Shown here: positions 8,541-16,268 of the stretch, in pieces
Position numbering within the stretch: the first letter of the stretch is position 1
Layout of the letters: each line of letters starts with the position of its first letter
Assembly: GCF_035515035.1 (NCBI RefSeq)
Contig: NZ_DATJCA010000021.1
Coordinates: 17,424 to 81,423, forward strand
Direction of reading: 5' to 3'
From: Gelidibacter sp035515035
Lineage (GTDB): Bacteria > Bacteroidota > Bacteroidia > Flavobacteriales > Flavobacteriaceae
DNA: 64,000 nt
Notes under the pieces: model-generated
What the model saw: the letters and a program-made list of their open reading frames with translations, nothing else
Told to the model about the DNA's origin: nothing
The model's database searches: none
Program-made: the position numbers and the translations under genes

Positions 8541-9563
8541 TTATATGTTTCTGAGATGTTTTTCCCATTTCCAAGCGGATAACAAGGCATCGTCCAAATT
8601 GGTTTCTGCTTTCCATCCCAATTCGGTGTTAGCTTTTGTCGTATCGGCATAAGCCTGAATGACATCACCTTCACGTCTTGGAGCAATCTTATAATTTAGT
8701 TTCTGACCTGAGGCTTTTTCAAAAGATTGTATGACTTCCAAAACAGAACTGCCTTTTCCGGTTCCCAAATTGAAAATCTCATAATTGGTAGCGTTATTTT
8801 TGCCAACTAATCTTTCCAAAGCTACCACATGCGCCTTTGCCAAATCGACTACGTGAATATAATCTCTGATACAGGTGCCATCTGGCGTTGGATAATCATC
8901 TCCAAAAACGGAAAGTTCCTTGCGCAGACCTGCAGCGGTTTGAGTGATAAAAGGTACCAAGTTTTGTGGTACTCCAATTGGTAATTCGCCTATTTTGATA
9001 CTGCTATGGGCGCCTATCGGATTAAAATAACGAAGGGCAATGGCATTTAAAGTGGAATTGACCTTGCACGTGTCCTTAATAATTTCCTCTCCAATTTGTT
9101 TGGTATTCCCATAAGGCGACTCTGCCATTTTTATGGGAGCCGATTCGGTAATTGGCATTTCGTCAGCCTGTCCATAAACCGTACAAGAGGAACTGAAAAT
9201 AAAATTTTGTGTTGGTAAATGCAGAAGTGATTTAAGAACATACACCAAGGTGTTGATGTTGTTTTCATAATAGAGCAAGGGTTTTTCAACACTCTCACCT
9301 ACAGCCTTACTTGCTGCAAAATGAATGACGCCAACAATATCCTGATGTTTGCCAAAAAATGCTTCCACTTTGGATTTCTCCTTTAAATCTAACTTTTCAA
9401 AAGCTGGCGCTTTCCCGGTAATCGCAGTAATTCCGGCCAAAACATCAATTGAAGAGTTAGAAAGATCATCAATAATGACCACTTCAAAACCCTTTTGTTG
9501 CAATTCAACAACCGTATGTGAACCGATAAAACCTAAACCACCTGTTACTAAAACCTTTTTCAT
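8541..9563 (-). CDS. galE: UDP-glucose 4-epimerase
   Basis: 340 residues, the usual length. N-terminal NAD-binding GGLGFIGSH at 8-16, SSSCTVYG near 124, and the catalytic Tyr-x3-Lys in SPYGNTK near 150. Interconverts UDP-glucose and UDP-galactose for surface polysaccharide or the Leloir pathway. The upstream aminotransferase gene ends at 9564, immediately next to this ATG, so the two are tightly coupled. The pairing suggests nucleotide-sugar supply. Confidence 0.93.
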   Translation of the reverse strand: MKKVLVTGGLGFIGSHTVVELQQKGFEVVIIDDLSNSSIDVLAGITAITGKAPAFEKLDLKEKSKVEAFFGKHQDIVGVIHFAASKAVGESVEKPLLYYENNINTLVYVLKSLLHLPTQNFIFSSSCTVYGQADEMPITESAPIKMAESPYGNTKQIGEEIIKDTCKVNSTLNAIALRYFNPIGAHSSIKIGELPIGVPQNLVPFITQTAAGLRKELSVFGDDYPTPDGTCIRDYIHVVDLAKAHVVALERLVGKNNATNYEIFNLGTGKGSSVLEVIQSFEKASGQKLNYKIAPRREGDVIQAYADTTKANTELGWKAETNLDDALLSAWKWEKHLRNI

Positions 9564-10703
9564 TTATGAATTTGAATTTACAAAATTAATAACTGTAGAT
9601 GTTATGAATTCAATTTGTTCAGCATCCAATTCAGTATGCATAGGCAAAGAAATGACTTCCTTTACCAACTGATTCGTGACGACAAAATCTTCCTCCTTAT
9701 ATCTTGAATCTTTATACGCTTTTTGGAGATGCAGTGGAATTGGGTAATAAACACCGCAAGGAATACCGTTGTCATTTAAATGTTTGACCAAAGCATCACG
9801 ATTGGTGTCCTTAACTTTCAATGTATATTGGTGGAACACGTGATTATCTGGAGCACCTTCCCTAAAAGGAACTACAATATTCTCATGGCCTTCAAAAGCT
9901 TTATCGTAAGCATTGGCAGCTTTCAATCGGGCAGCATTGTAACTATTTAAATGGTCCAGTTTGGTGTTTAAAACCGCCGCTTGAATAGAATCCAATCGCG
10001 AATTTACGCCCACCACATCATGATGATAACGCTCATACATTCCGTGATTTACGATTCCTCTTAGTTTATGTGCCAAATCATCGTCATTGGTGAAAATGGC
10101 ACCGCCATCACCGTAACATCCTAAGTTTTTAGAAGGAAAAAATGACGTGGATGCCACGTGGCCTATCGTACCAATTTTCGTTTTTCTACCATCACTATAT
10201 GTATAAGTTGCTCCGATTGCCTGGGCATTATCTTCAATAACATATAAATTGTGTTCTTCCGCAATTTCCATGATTGCTTCCATATTGGCGCATTGTCCAA
10301 ATAAATGCACCGGAACAATCGCTTTAGTATTTGGTGTGATGGCTTTCTTTATGGCTTCAACATCAATATTAAAGGTTTTTGGATCCACATCCACCAAAAC
10401 TGGCGTCAACTGCAATAAAGCAATAACCTCAACAGTGGCGGCAAATGTAAAATCGGCAGTAATAACCTCGTCTCCCGGCTTTAAATCAAGTCCCATCATG
10501 GCTATTTGCAAGGCGTCTGTACCATTGGCACAAGGAATGACGTGCTTGACATCAAGATAGTTTTCTAAATTTTTCTGGAACAGATGTACTTGCGGTCCAT
10601 TAATATAAGCCGTAGTGTCAAGAACCTCTGTAATAGACGCATCAACCGCATCCTTAATTTTCTGATATTGACCTTTAAGATCAACCATTTGTATTTTTTT
10701 CAT
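9564..10703 (-). CDS. DegT/DnrJ/EryC1/StrS aminotransferase
   Basis: 379 residues. PLP-dependent fold type I enzyme of the sugar aminotransferase family: ANGTDALQIA near 60, IEDNAQAIGA near 160, and the Schiff-base Lys in FFPSKNLGCYGDGG near 192. Such enzymes transaminate 3-keto or 4-keto UDP-sugars during cell-surface glycan synthesis. The abutting galE supports that role. Exact substrate not determinable. Confidence 0.9.
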   Translation of the reverse strand: MKKIQMVDLKGQYQKIKDAVDASITEVLDTTAYINGPQVHLFQKNLENYLDVKHVIPCANGTDALQIAMMGLDLKPGDEVITADFTFAATVEVIALLQLTPVLVDVDPKTFNIDVEAIKKAITPNTKAIVPVHLFGQCANMEAIMEIAEEHNLYVIEDNAQAIGATYTYSDGRKTKIGTIGHVASTSFFPSKNLGCYGDGGAIFTNDDDLAHKLRGIVNHGMYERYHHDVVGVNSRLDSIQAAVLNTKLDHLNSYNAARLKAANAYDKAFEGHENIVVPFREGAPDNHVFHQYTLKVKDTNRDALVKHLNDNGIPCGVYYPIPLHLQKAYKDSRYKEEDFVVTNQLVKEVISLPMHTELDAEQIEFITSTVINFVNSNS

Positions 10704-10915
10704 CTAGTTATATGTAGAATTGATAGTTAAAATCCTAAGCATTTATGAGGTTACGAAATTACGAAATTGCGCAGCTTATACCAATCATTCCTAAAGGTTT
10801 AATTTCATTTTTAATGATGAAACAGGCATGATATATAAGTAAAGTAGCAAAAATTCCCGAGTAGTTTTAAAGTAATTTAATGGAAAGAAATGTATTTTAG
10901 CAGAAATAATTCTTC

Positions 10916-12151
10916 TTGAAGGCACTCTATAACATAGCACTTTTTATCGCAGAATTTTCGCTCAAAATTCTCGCTTTTTTTAATAAAAAATTAAAATTAG
11001 GTGTTGATGGCCGTTCAAAAACTTATAAGATTTTAGAAGAACACCTAGCAAGTCAGGATCAAACCTTTTGGTTTCATTGCGCCTCCCTTGGTGAATATGA
11101 GCAAGGGCTTCCTATTTTCAAAGAACTGAGAGCGGAAAACCCTCAGCATAAAATAGTATTGACATTCTTCTCTCCTTCAGGTTATGAAATCCGCAAAAAC
11201 ACTGACGTTGCAGATGTGGTTGTTTACCTTCCAATGGACACTAAAAACAATTCAAAGCGTTTTCTAGAACTGGTCAATCCGGAACTGACCATCTTTGTGA
11301 AATATGAGATTTGGCCAAATTACCTCAGCGAATTAAAAAAACGAAATTTAAGAGCCATTTTGATTTCTGCCGTTTTCAGAAAAGAACAATCCTATTTTCA
11401 GTTTTATGGCAAAATGATGCGGGATGCCTTAAGCACGTTCGAACATATTTTCGTACAGGATAAAAGCTCGCAGTATTTACTGAATTCAGCTCATTTCAAC
11501 AATGTCACCATTGCTGGAGACACCCGTTATGACCGGGTCTCCGATCAACTCCAACAGAATAATAAACTCTCATTTATTGAAGATTTCAGAGACGGAAAGC
11601 CCTGTGTGGTTATAGGAAGTTCCTGGCCTGAGGATGAAGCTTTATTTATCTCGTATATCAATCGTAGGACATCAAAGGATGTGAAATTCATAATCGCACC
11701 CCATAATATAAAGGGCAATCAAATTGATCATTTTGCGAAGCAGCTTAACAAGAAAACCGTACTGTTTTCAAAAAAAGACGATCACAATCTTGCAGAATTT
11801 GAAGTTTTCATTGTCGATACCATCGGGATTTTGAGCAAGATCTACAGTTATGCAGATATCGCTTATGTTGGAGGAGGAATGGGTCAGACCGGTCTTCATA
11901 ACATCTTGGAACCTGCGGTATTTGGCGTCCCGATAATCATTGGAAAGAATTACAAGAAATTCCCGGAAGCCTTTCAAATGATAAAAAATGGCGGTGTCCT
12001 CAGCATAAAAAACAAGGAAGAACTACAGGATACATTGGATCGATTAATTAAAAATGCTGAAGAAAGAAAAGCCCTTGGCCATTTGAATAGCGCCTTTATT
12101 AAAAATAACAAAGGCGCAGTGATCCAAATTATGAGCTATCTTTGTAATTAG
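10916..12151 (+). CDS. waaA: 3-deoxy-D-manno-octulosonic acid (Kdo) transferase
   Basis: 411 residues, starting at a TTG at 10916; no in-frame ATG fits the conserved N-terminus (ALYNIALFIAEFSLKILAFF, a membrane anchor). GT30 glycosyltransferase that adds Kdo from CMP-Kdo to lipid A precursor. Recognisable blocks: FHCASLGEYEQGLP near 52, LTFFSPSGYE near 90, KYEIWPNYL near 128, GDTRYDRV near 199, and YVGGGMGQTGLHNILEPAVFG near 317. Divergent from the aminotransferase and upstream of a lipoprotein gene. Confidence 0.92.
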   Translation: MKALYNIALFIAEFSLKILAFFNKKLKLGVDGRSKTYKILEEHLASQDQTFWFHCASLGEYEQGLPIFKELRAENPQHKIVLTFFSPSGYEIRKNTDVADVVVYLPMDTKNNSKRFLELVNPELTIFVKYEIWPNYLSELKKRNLRAILISAVFRKEQSYFQFYGKMMRDALSTFEHIFVQDKSSQYLLNSAHFNNVTIAGDTRYDRVSDQLQQNNKLSFIEDFRDGKPCVVIGSSWPEDEALFISYINRRTSKDVKFIIAPHNIKGNQIDHFAKQLNKKTVLFSKKDDHNLAEFEVFIVDTIGILSKIYSYADIAYVGGGMGQTGLHNILEPAVFGVPIIIGKNYKKFPEAFQMIKNGGVLSIKNKEELQDTLDRLIKNAEERKALGHLNSAFIKNNKGAVIQIMSYLCN

Positions 12152-12189
12152 CTAGCAACGTTGTACGATGAGGTTGTTAACGAATTTTA

Positions 12190-12197
12190 TAACTTTG
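12190..12197 (+). promoter_or_regulatory. -7 box TAACTTTG for the small lipoprotein gene
   Basis: Exact TAnnTTTG match 29 bases before the ATG at 12227. The best -33 TTG (12161-12163) is 26 bases away, longer than ideal. Confidence 0.5.
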
Positions 12198-12226
12198 AAT
12201 TAATAATAAACACTAAAACAATCTTA

Positions 12227-12475
12227 ATGAAAAAATTACTATTTAGTTCTGCCATGGTGCTCGCGCTAGGCTTATCATTGACATCTTGTAGAGATACAGA
12301 TAAAAAAGAGGATTCAGTCATCATTATTGAAAAGGAAGTTGACAAAGCTCCTGAAAAAGCAGATGGCGCCCTTGAAAAAGCTGGAAGAGCGATTGATAAT
12401 GCAGCAAAGGAAGTTAAAGAAGCAGGCAAAGCTGTGGATAGCGCTGCCAAAGAAGTTGTTGGCGACGATAACTAA
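12227..12475 (+). CDS. Small helical lipoprotein
   Basis: 82 residues from ATG 12227; the frame upstream to 12161 lies within the promoter. The signal peptide MKKLLFSSAMVLALGLSLTSC ends in a lipobox LTSC, so it is lipid-anchored after LspA cleavage. The mature part is a charged, Ala-rich amphipathic helix with repeated heptad-like KA/DNA/KE units (residues 40-80), resembling short periplasmic coiled-coil lipoproteins. Function unknown; an envelope-spacing role is only an inference. Confidence 0.75.
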   Translation: MKKLLFSSAMVLALGLSLTSCRDTDKKEDSVIIIEKEVDKAPEKADGALEKAGRAIDNAAKEVKEAGKAVDSAAKEVVGDDN

Positions 12476-12497
12476 TTTTGAGTTAGGTTATATAAAA

Positions 12498-12527
12498 GGC
12501 CCATCAATTTGGTGGGTCTTTTTTTGA
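12498..12527 (+). terminator. intrinsic terminator after the lipoprotein gene
   Basis: Stem GGCCCATC with GGTGGGTC (two G-U wobbles), 5-base loop, then an 8-T run. Confidence 0.75.
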
Positions 12528-12544
12528 TTCCTATATAAAAAACA

Positions 12545-12573
12545 AAAACCCTGATAATCTATTGATTATCAAG
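12545..12573 (-). terminator. original tRNA-Leu terminator, now separated from the tRNA by the element
   Basis: On the minus strand, a stem built on TGATAATC/GATTATCA with a 3-base loop, followed by a T-rich run. It directly follows the 22-base tRNA 3'-end remnant at 12578-12599. It would have ended the tRNA transcript before integration. Confidence 0.6.
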
Positions 12574-12577
12574 GCTT

Positions 12578-12599
12578 AGTACTCAAGGCGGGACTTGAA
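12578..12599. repeat. left attachment site (displaced tRNA-Leu 3' end)
   Basis: 22 bases identical to 18017-18038, starting AGTACTCAAGGCGGGAC. Three further bases to the left match with one mismatch. Homology breaks right after it, where element DNA begins. Confidence 0.9.
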
Positions 12600-12622
12600 A
12601 CCCACTATTTCAGACCTTATAA
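12590..12622. repeat. 10-bp tandem doublet at the left end of the element
   Basis: ACCTTATAAA occurs twice in direct tandem within this stretch (about 12614-12633), a 10-base period. It lies just inside the left attachment site and resembles a paired protein-binding site. Confidence 0.4.
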
Positions 12623-12734
12623 AACCTTATAAAAAATACGGGAATCATTAACAAACTCCATACTTTGTCCGCATTTATTGACCTACACGCGTATTGAACG
12701 AAATGCAACGAAATTGAAGCAACTGCAAATCCAC

Positions 12735-12761
12735 CGTACAAAAATCGTACAAGCCGTACAA
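12735..12761 (+). promoter_or_regulatory. candidate integrase arm-type sites, left end
   Basis: Three copies of CGTACAA (12735, 12746, 12755). The first 18 bases (12735-12752) are repeated identically at 17943-17960 near the right end. Paired repeats inside both element ends and next to int are typical of tyrosine-recombinase arm sites. Confidence 0.6.
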
Positions 12762-12787
12762 ATTAGATTTTAATGTTTATATTTGAG

Positions 12788-12825
12788 TGTTCAAATGTTT
12801 AAAATTTCTTACTAAAATGGCAACG
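12788..12825 (+). promoter_or_regulatory. repeated motif pair before int
   Basis: TGTTCAAATG at 12788-12797 and GGCAACG at 12819-12825. The same pair occurs before the RteC-like and rep genes. The ATG inside the first motif opens a 6-codon leader (12795-12815) whose stop is one base before the int ATG. Confidence 0.5.
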
Positions 12826-14199
12826 GTTAACTTTCTTTTACGTTCATCTAAGAACGTCGCACCTCTTACACTTCGATTATTATTTAGAGATAATAACAAA
12901 CCCTCTAAAGTTTTTGACAAAGAAAAAAACGAATACTTAGAACTACCCTATACCGATTTTGTTTACAGTACTAAAACGAAATACCGTATTGATAAACCAT
13001 ACTGGAAAAAACACAATAGCAATTCCAAGGATGCTGAAACTAAAAACAAACAAGTTGAGGTAAAAGCAGATTTATTAAAAATCGAAAACTTTATACTGGA
13101 TGCTTTTAACCAAACCAACGAAGCCAACATAGACAAAGACTGGTTAGATACTCAAATGGATCTTTTTTACAATCCAGTAACTGAAAACCAAAAAAGCGAC
13201 TTATTAACCGATGCAATTCAAAGTATTATTGATGAAGCACCAACCCGCAAAAACGCCAAAGGTGGCATAGGCATTTCTCTAAGTAGGGTTAATAGTTATA
13301 AGTCACTTAAAAACATGATTACTGAATACCAAGGAAACAAAGCCTTAAAAGTCAAGGACGTAAACAAAGGATTTGCAAAGGATTTTTTGAAACATCTACT
13401 TAATACAAAACAATATCAAAAGAGTTATGCACTCAAAAAGATTGCAGATTTAAAAACCGTTTGCAATGATGCTGATATTTATGGAATTGAAACAAATCCA
13501 CAGTATAAAAAAATTGATAGCACCAAACCGCAAAACGATAATATACTTTATCTAACACCCGATGAACTTAAAAAGATAGCAGAAACCAACCTACTAAACG
13601 AAGCGCACCAAAACGCCCGCAAATGGTTATTGTTAGGGTGCAACTTAGGTCAAAGAGGTGGCGACTTGCTAAAACTGAATGAAACCAATTTTATTAATCG
13701 TAACGGCTTAGAGGTTATTGAACTAAAACAACAAAAGACTGGTAAAAATGTTACTATTCCAGTACTGGAAACAACCAAAGAAATCATTAAAACGGGACTA
13801 CCTTACAAAATATCAATTCAGAAATTTAATGAACATATCAAAGAGGTTTGCAGATTATCAGAAATTAACGAACTCGTTAATGGCGGGTTAATCACAGTAA
13901 CCAAAAAAGGCGAGGGAAACAAAAAGAAACGCAAAATTGATGGCGTTTATGAAAAATGGGAATTAATATCTTCACACGTTTGCAGACGTTCATTTGCTAC
14001 CAACTTATACGGAATACTACCTACTACCCTAATCATGCAGATAACCGCCCACAGTAGCGAAAAGATGCTATTAAACTACATTGGCAAAGATAGTTTAGAC
14101 TTCGCCCAACAAATAGCAGACTTCTATACACTCCAGGCACTAAAGGACAAAAAAGAAACAACCTTAACAGTGATTAAAACTGCATCAAATCAAAACTAA
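12817..14199 (+). CDS. int: Tyrosine recombinase / integrase
   Basis: 460 residues from ATG 12817 (MATVNFLLRS, the common start of Bacteroidota integrases); a GTG at 12787 would add ten residues. An arm-binding N-terminal domain and a SAM-like core-binding domain (about 130-230) precede the catalytic domain. Visible catalytic residues are Arg280 (GQRGGD), His387-x-x-Arg390 (HVCRRS), His412 (TAHSS) and Tyr421 (LLNYIG). It cuts and joins DNA at the att repeats, inserting the element in tRNA-Leu. First gene of the element, reading away from the left attachment site. Confidence 0.95.
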   Translation: MATVNFLLRSSKNVAPLTLRLLFRDNNKPSKVFDKEKNEYLELPYTDFVYSTKTKYRIDKPYWKKHNSNSKDAETKNKQVEVKADLLKIENFILDAFNQTNEANIDKDWLDTQMDLFYNPVTENQKSDLLTDAIQSIIDEAPTRKNAKGGIGISLSRVNSYKSLKNMITEYQGNKALKVKDVNKGFAKDFLKHLLNTKQYQKSYALKKIADLKTVCNDADIYGIETNPQYKKIDSTKPQNDNILYLTPDELKKIAETNLLNEAHQNARKWLLLGCNLGQRGGDLLKLNETNFINRNGLEVIELKQQKTGKNVTIPVLETTKEIIKTGLPYKISIQKFNEHIKEVCRLSEINELVNGGLITVTKKGEGNKKKRKIDGVYEKWELISSHVCRRSFATNLYGILPTTLIMQITAHSSEKMLLNYIGKDSLDFAQQIADFYTLQALKDKKETTLTVIKTASNQN

Positions 14200-14271
14200 A
14201 GCACTCTATAAACAAATAACAACCGATTAACAATCGTTTAAACCTCATCAAATTAAAACACTCAATTAACT

Positions 14272-14754
14272 ATGAAAGTAACAACGTTTTTAGTTCACAA
14301 TAAAGGATCTTACATAGAGTTAAAAAGTTTTTTTGACATGGGAACACCTCAACTTGAAGGATGCTCATTCTTATGTAACCAAACCAATGAATACATACCA
14401 TCGGAGGTGCATACAATTTATATCATTTCATGGGATGGGTCGTTTGATGAGGTCGGTTTTGGCTATTCAAGAAAACACAATCTAAAACTTTTAGAAGCCT
14501 ATCCAAATTGTCTTACTGGTAGGGTAGGAATATCAAACCAATCATTTAACGACTTAATCAAACCAGTTTATACAGACATTAGAAACACGACTTTGCACAA
14601 TGGTTTCCTACTATCAAACGAGTTCAAAGATTGTCAAGTTTACGGTTTAGATTATTTTCTTAAACAAGATCCAAAAAAAAGATGGTCATTTGAAACAAAA
14701 ACAGATGATTATATATTTAGGCGTATTGGACCAATAGAGATAATGAAAAACTAA
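14272..14754 (+). CDS. Element-borne protein of unknown function (160 aa)
   Basis: 160 residues, no signal peptide, no membrane segment. Rich in aromatic and Asn/Lys residues; features include a WDGSFDEVGFGYSRKHN stretch near 58 and a KKRWSFETKTDDYIFRRIG C-terminus. I recognise no family. It has its own ATG 72 bases after int and reads in the same direction as the other element genes. It is the best candidate for cargo, since its position between int and the control genes is not required for recombination. AT-rich like the rest of the element. Confidence 0.7.
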   Translation: MKVTTFLVHNKGSYIELKSFFDMGTPQLEGCSFLCNQTNEYIPSEVHTIYIISWDGSFDEVGFGYSRKHNLKLLEAYPNCLTGRVGISNQSFNDLIKPVYTDIRNTTLHNGFLLSNEFKDCQVYGLDYFLKQDPKKRWSFETKTDDYIFRRIGPIEIMKN

Positions 14755-14758
14755 ATAA

Positions 14759-14784
14759 GGCAACGTAAAAAAATTGTTCAAATG
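14759..14784 (+). promoter_or_regulatory. repeated motif pair before the RteC-like gene
   Basis: GGCAACGTAAA (14759-14769) and ATTGTTCAAATG (14773-14784); the ATG of the second is the gene's start codon. Both motifs recur before rep (16222-16254) in swapped order. Confidence 0.5.
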
Positions 14785-15411
14785 AATATCAAAACTCATT
14801 ATAGTTTAAAAGACTTTAAAGAAAATTACCAAATAGACTATAAAGAATACATTGAAGTGTTTAATGATTGCAGCGAAATGCAGTTTGTTATTGAGAACAT
14901 AAATCATTATAAGATTTGTTTAAAAAATGTAACCTATCTCAAGTCAACAAGCGGACACGAACATATTGAAACACTCCTAACTGGTGAGAATTTTATGAAA
15001 GATGTAATTGACAAAATTACGCACAAAGAATATTTAGAAGTGTATAACACTCCAAGAAAGAGACTTGAATATACATTCCTAAACATTTTAGATTACTTAA
15101 AATCATTAAGTATTAAGACTAAAAATAATGAGTCTCAAAACCATGTTGATTTTTTAAATACAAACATTAAATTCAATGTATCACCAACCGAACTTATTGA
15201 ATTAACAAAGTCTCTTATTGAAAATGGAAATGTAAAAGGCAAACAAAAGGATATAATTAACTCTTTTGCCAGATTTTTTAATATTGAAGTCAATAATCCT
15301 GATAAGCTTATAACAGATATTAAAAAACGTAATACAGGTAGTGAAACCCTTTTTATTGATAAACTAAAATCGAGTCTATACGATTACATGACTAAAGAAA
15401 CCAAACGTTAG
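14782..15411 (+). CDS. RteC-domain-like regulatory protein
   Basis: 209 residues. The C-terminal 80 residues (NVSPTELIELTKSLIENG...FFNIEVNNPDKLITDIKKRNTGSETLFIDKL) have the pattern of the RteC family C-terminal region: helical bundle, then a FNI..D......I..R....T.F...L block. RteC controls excision genes of Bacteroides conjugative transposons, and similar domains are common in flavobacterial mobile elements. The N-terminal 110 residues are not recognisable. Sits just ahead of the HTH gene, as expected for an excision regulator. Assignment from pattern only. Confidence 0.6.
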   Translation: MNIKTHYSLKDFKENYQIDYKEYIEVFNDCSEMQFVIENINHYKICLKNVTYLKSTSGHEHIETLLTGENFMKDVIDKITHKEYLEVYNTPRKRLEYTFLNILDYLKSLSIKTKNNESQNHVDFLNTNIKFNVSPTELIELTKSLIENGNVKGKQKDIINSFARFFNIEVNNPDKLITDIKKRNTGSETLFIDKLKSSLYDYMTKETKR

Positions 15412-15453
15412 TGATACGTTAGTAACCTTTGAACCGCTTTAAAGCACTTCATA

Positions 15454-15489
15454 TTTGCTGAAATATTAACAATATAAATTTTCAGCAAA
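15454..15489. promoter_or_regulatory. 11-bp-arm palindrome over the HTH gene start
   Basis: ATTTGCTGAAA (15453-15463) and TTTCAGCAAAT (15480-15490) form a perfect inverted repeat with a 16-base spacer. The right arm ends on the ATG at 15489. It could be an operator for the HTH protein itself or an mRNA hairpin that hides the start codon. Confidence 0.6.
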
Positions 15490-15767
15490 TGCAACAAATT
15501 CAATTCATTGGCACAACGCCAACCGCACTAATCGAGTTAATCGACGAAGTTGTTTCTAAACGATTAAGCGATTTAAAAAAGAACTTCACACCTAAAGAGC
15601 CTACGGAATTTTTGACACGTCAAGAAGTTGCCGAAATGCTTTCAGTCGATTTGTCAACCGTACACAACTGGACAAAGAAGGAAATATTGACCGCGAACCA
15701 AATAGGCGGGCGTGTTTACTACAAACGTAGTGAGGTCGAAAATTCATTAATCAAACTAAACAAATGA
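15489..15767 (+). CDS. Excisionase-like helix-turn-helix protein
   Basis: 92 residues. Residues about 40-90 form a MerR-type/HTH_17 winged helix: FLTRQEVAEMLSVDLSTVHNWTKKEIL...IGGRVYYKRSEVENSL, the standard excisionase fold of Bacteroidota elements. The N-terminal helix (LIDEVVSKRLSDLKK) probably dimerises. It likely binds the att region to direct excision or acts as a repressor. The gene overlaps the next one by 4 bases, showing translational coupling. A long palindrome covers its start, suggesting autoregulation. Confidence 0.85.
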   Translation: MQQIQFIGTTPTALIELIDEVVSKRLSDLKKNFTPKEPTEFLTRQEVAEMLSVDLSTVHNWTKKEILTANQIGGRVYYKRSEVENSLIKLNK

Positions 15768-16180
15768 TTATGAATACGGCAACCAAACCAATCGTTTTAA
15801 AATACGATGCAACGAACTTAGGTAAGTTTAAAAGCACTACACATTACCAACTTACTAACGGCAACTTAGATATAACCGATTTAACGGAACTACTCAATTT
15901 AAGTGTAGATAGAGAATGTGCGAAATCTTCGCCTACTTACTGGATACAAACCCGCAACGATAACAAATGGCAGAAACCCCGCCTTACTGGTTTATTCAAA
16001 ACAGAATCACAAAACATTTATAAAGGCGACACGCAAAAAGGCAGAACCAAATTAGTATTTGTGTTTTCGGATCTAAGGCAGACTTTAACGGTTTACTATT
16101 TCAAAGACTTAAACTATCCAAACTTCTATAAGGATGATTTGAGCCGTTTTAAAGCATTTCTACAAAATACTAATCTATAA
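15764..16180 (+). CDS. Element-borne hypothetical protein (138 aa)
   Basis: 138 residues, overlapping the HTH gene by 4 bases (ATGA-type). A second in-frame ATG lies at residue 3 (MNTATKPIV), which may be the true start. Soluble, no signal or membrane segment; contains YWIQTRNDNKWQKPRLTG and a KLVFVFSDLRQTLTVYYFK strand pattern. Coupling to the HTH gene upstream and rep downstream suggests a role in replication or its control, possibly a small DNA-binding accessory. No family recognised. A terminator follows at 16194-16220. Confidence 0.7.
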   Translation: MIMNTATKPIVLKYDATNLGKFKSTTHYQLTNGNLDITDLTELLNLSVDRECAKSSPTYWIQTRNDNKWQKPRLTGLFKTESQNIYKGDTQKGRTKLVFVFSDLRQTLTVYYFKDLNYPNFYKDDLSRFKAFLQNTNL

Positions 16181-16193
16181 CTATAAGACAAAA

Positions 16194-16220
16194 AAAGGCG
16201 GACTATAAAAGACCGCCTTT
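16194..16220 (+). terminator. intrinsic terminator inside the element
   Basis: Perfect 8-bp stem AAAGGCGG/CCGCCTTT with an 11-base loop. It separates the HTH-138 aa pair from the rep gene, so rep needs its own promoter. Confidence 0.75.
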
Positions 16221-16221
16221 A

Positions 16222-16254
16222 ATTGTTCAAATGTTAGGAATACGGCAACGTAAA
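16222..16254 (+). promoter_or_regulatory. repeated motif pair before rep
   Basis: ATTGTTCAAATG (16222-16233) and GGCAACGTAAA (16244-16254), both identical to the motifs before the RteC-like gene. The motif ATG opens a 17-codon leader (16231-16284) that overlaps the rep start in another frame. Confidence 0.5.
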
Positions 16255-16268
16255 CCTATTACAAATAT

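Noticed and set aside
8531..8686. Longer N-terminus for the amidohydrolase
   Set aside because: It would overlap galE and place the clear signal peptide inside the protein.
12569..12603. Second tRNA gene at the left end of the element
   Set aside because: Only the 3' end of tRNA-Leu is present. There is no D arm or anticodon arm, so it is a displaced attachment remnant.
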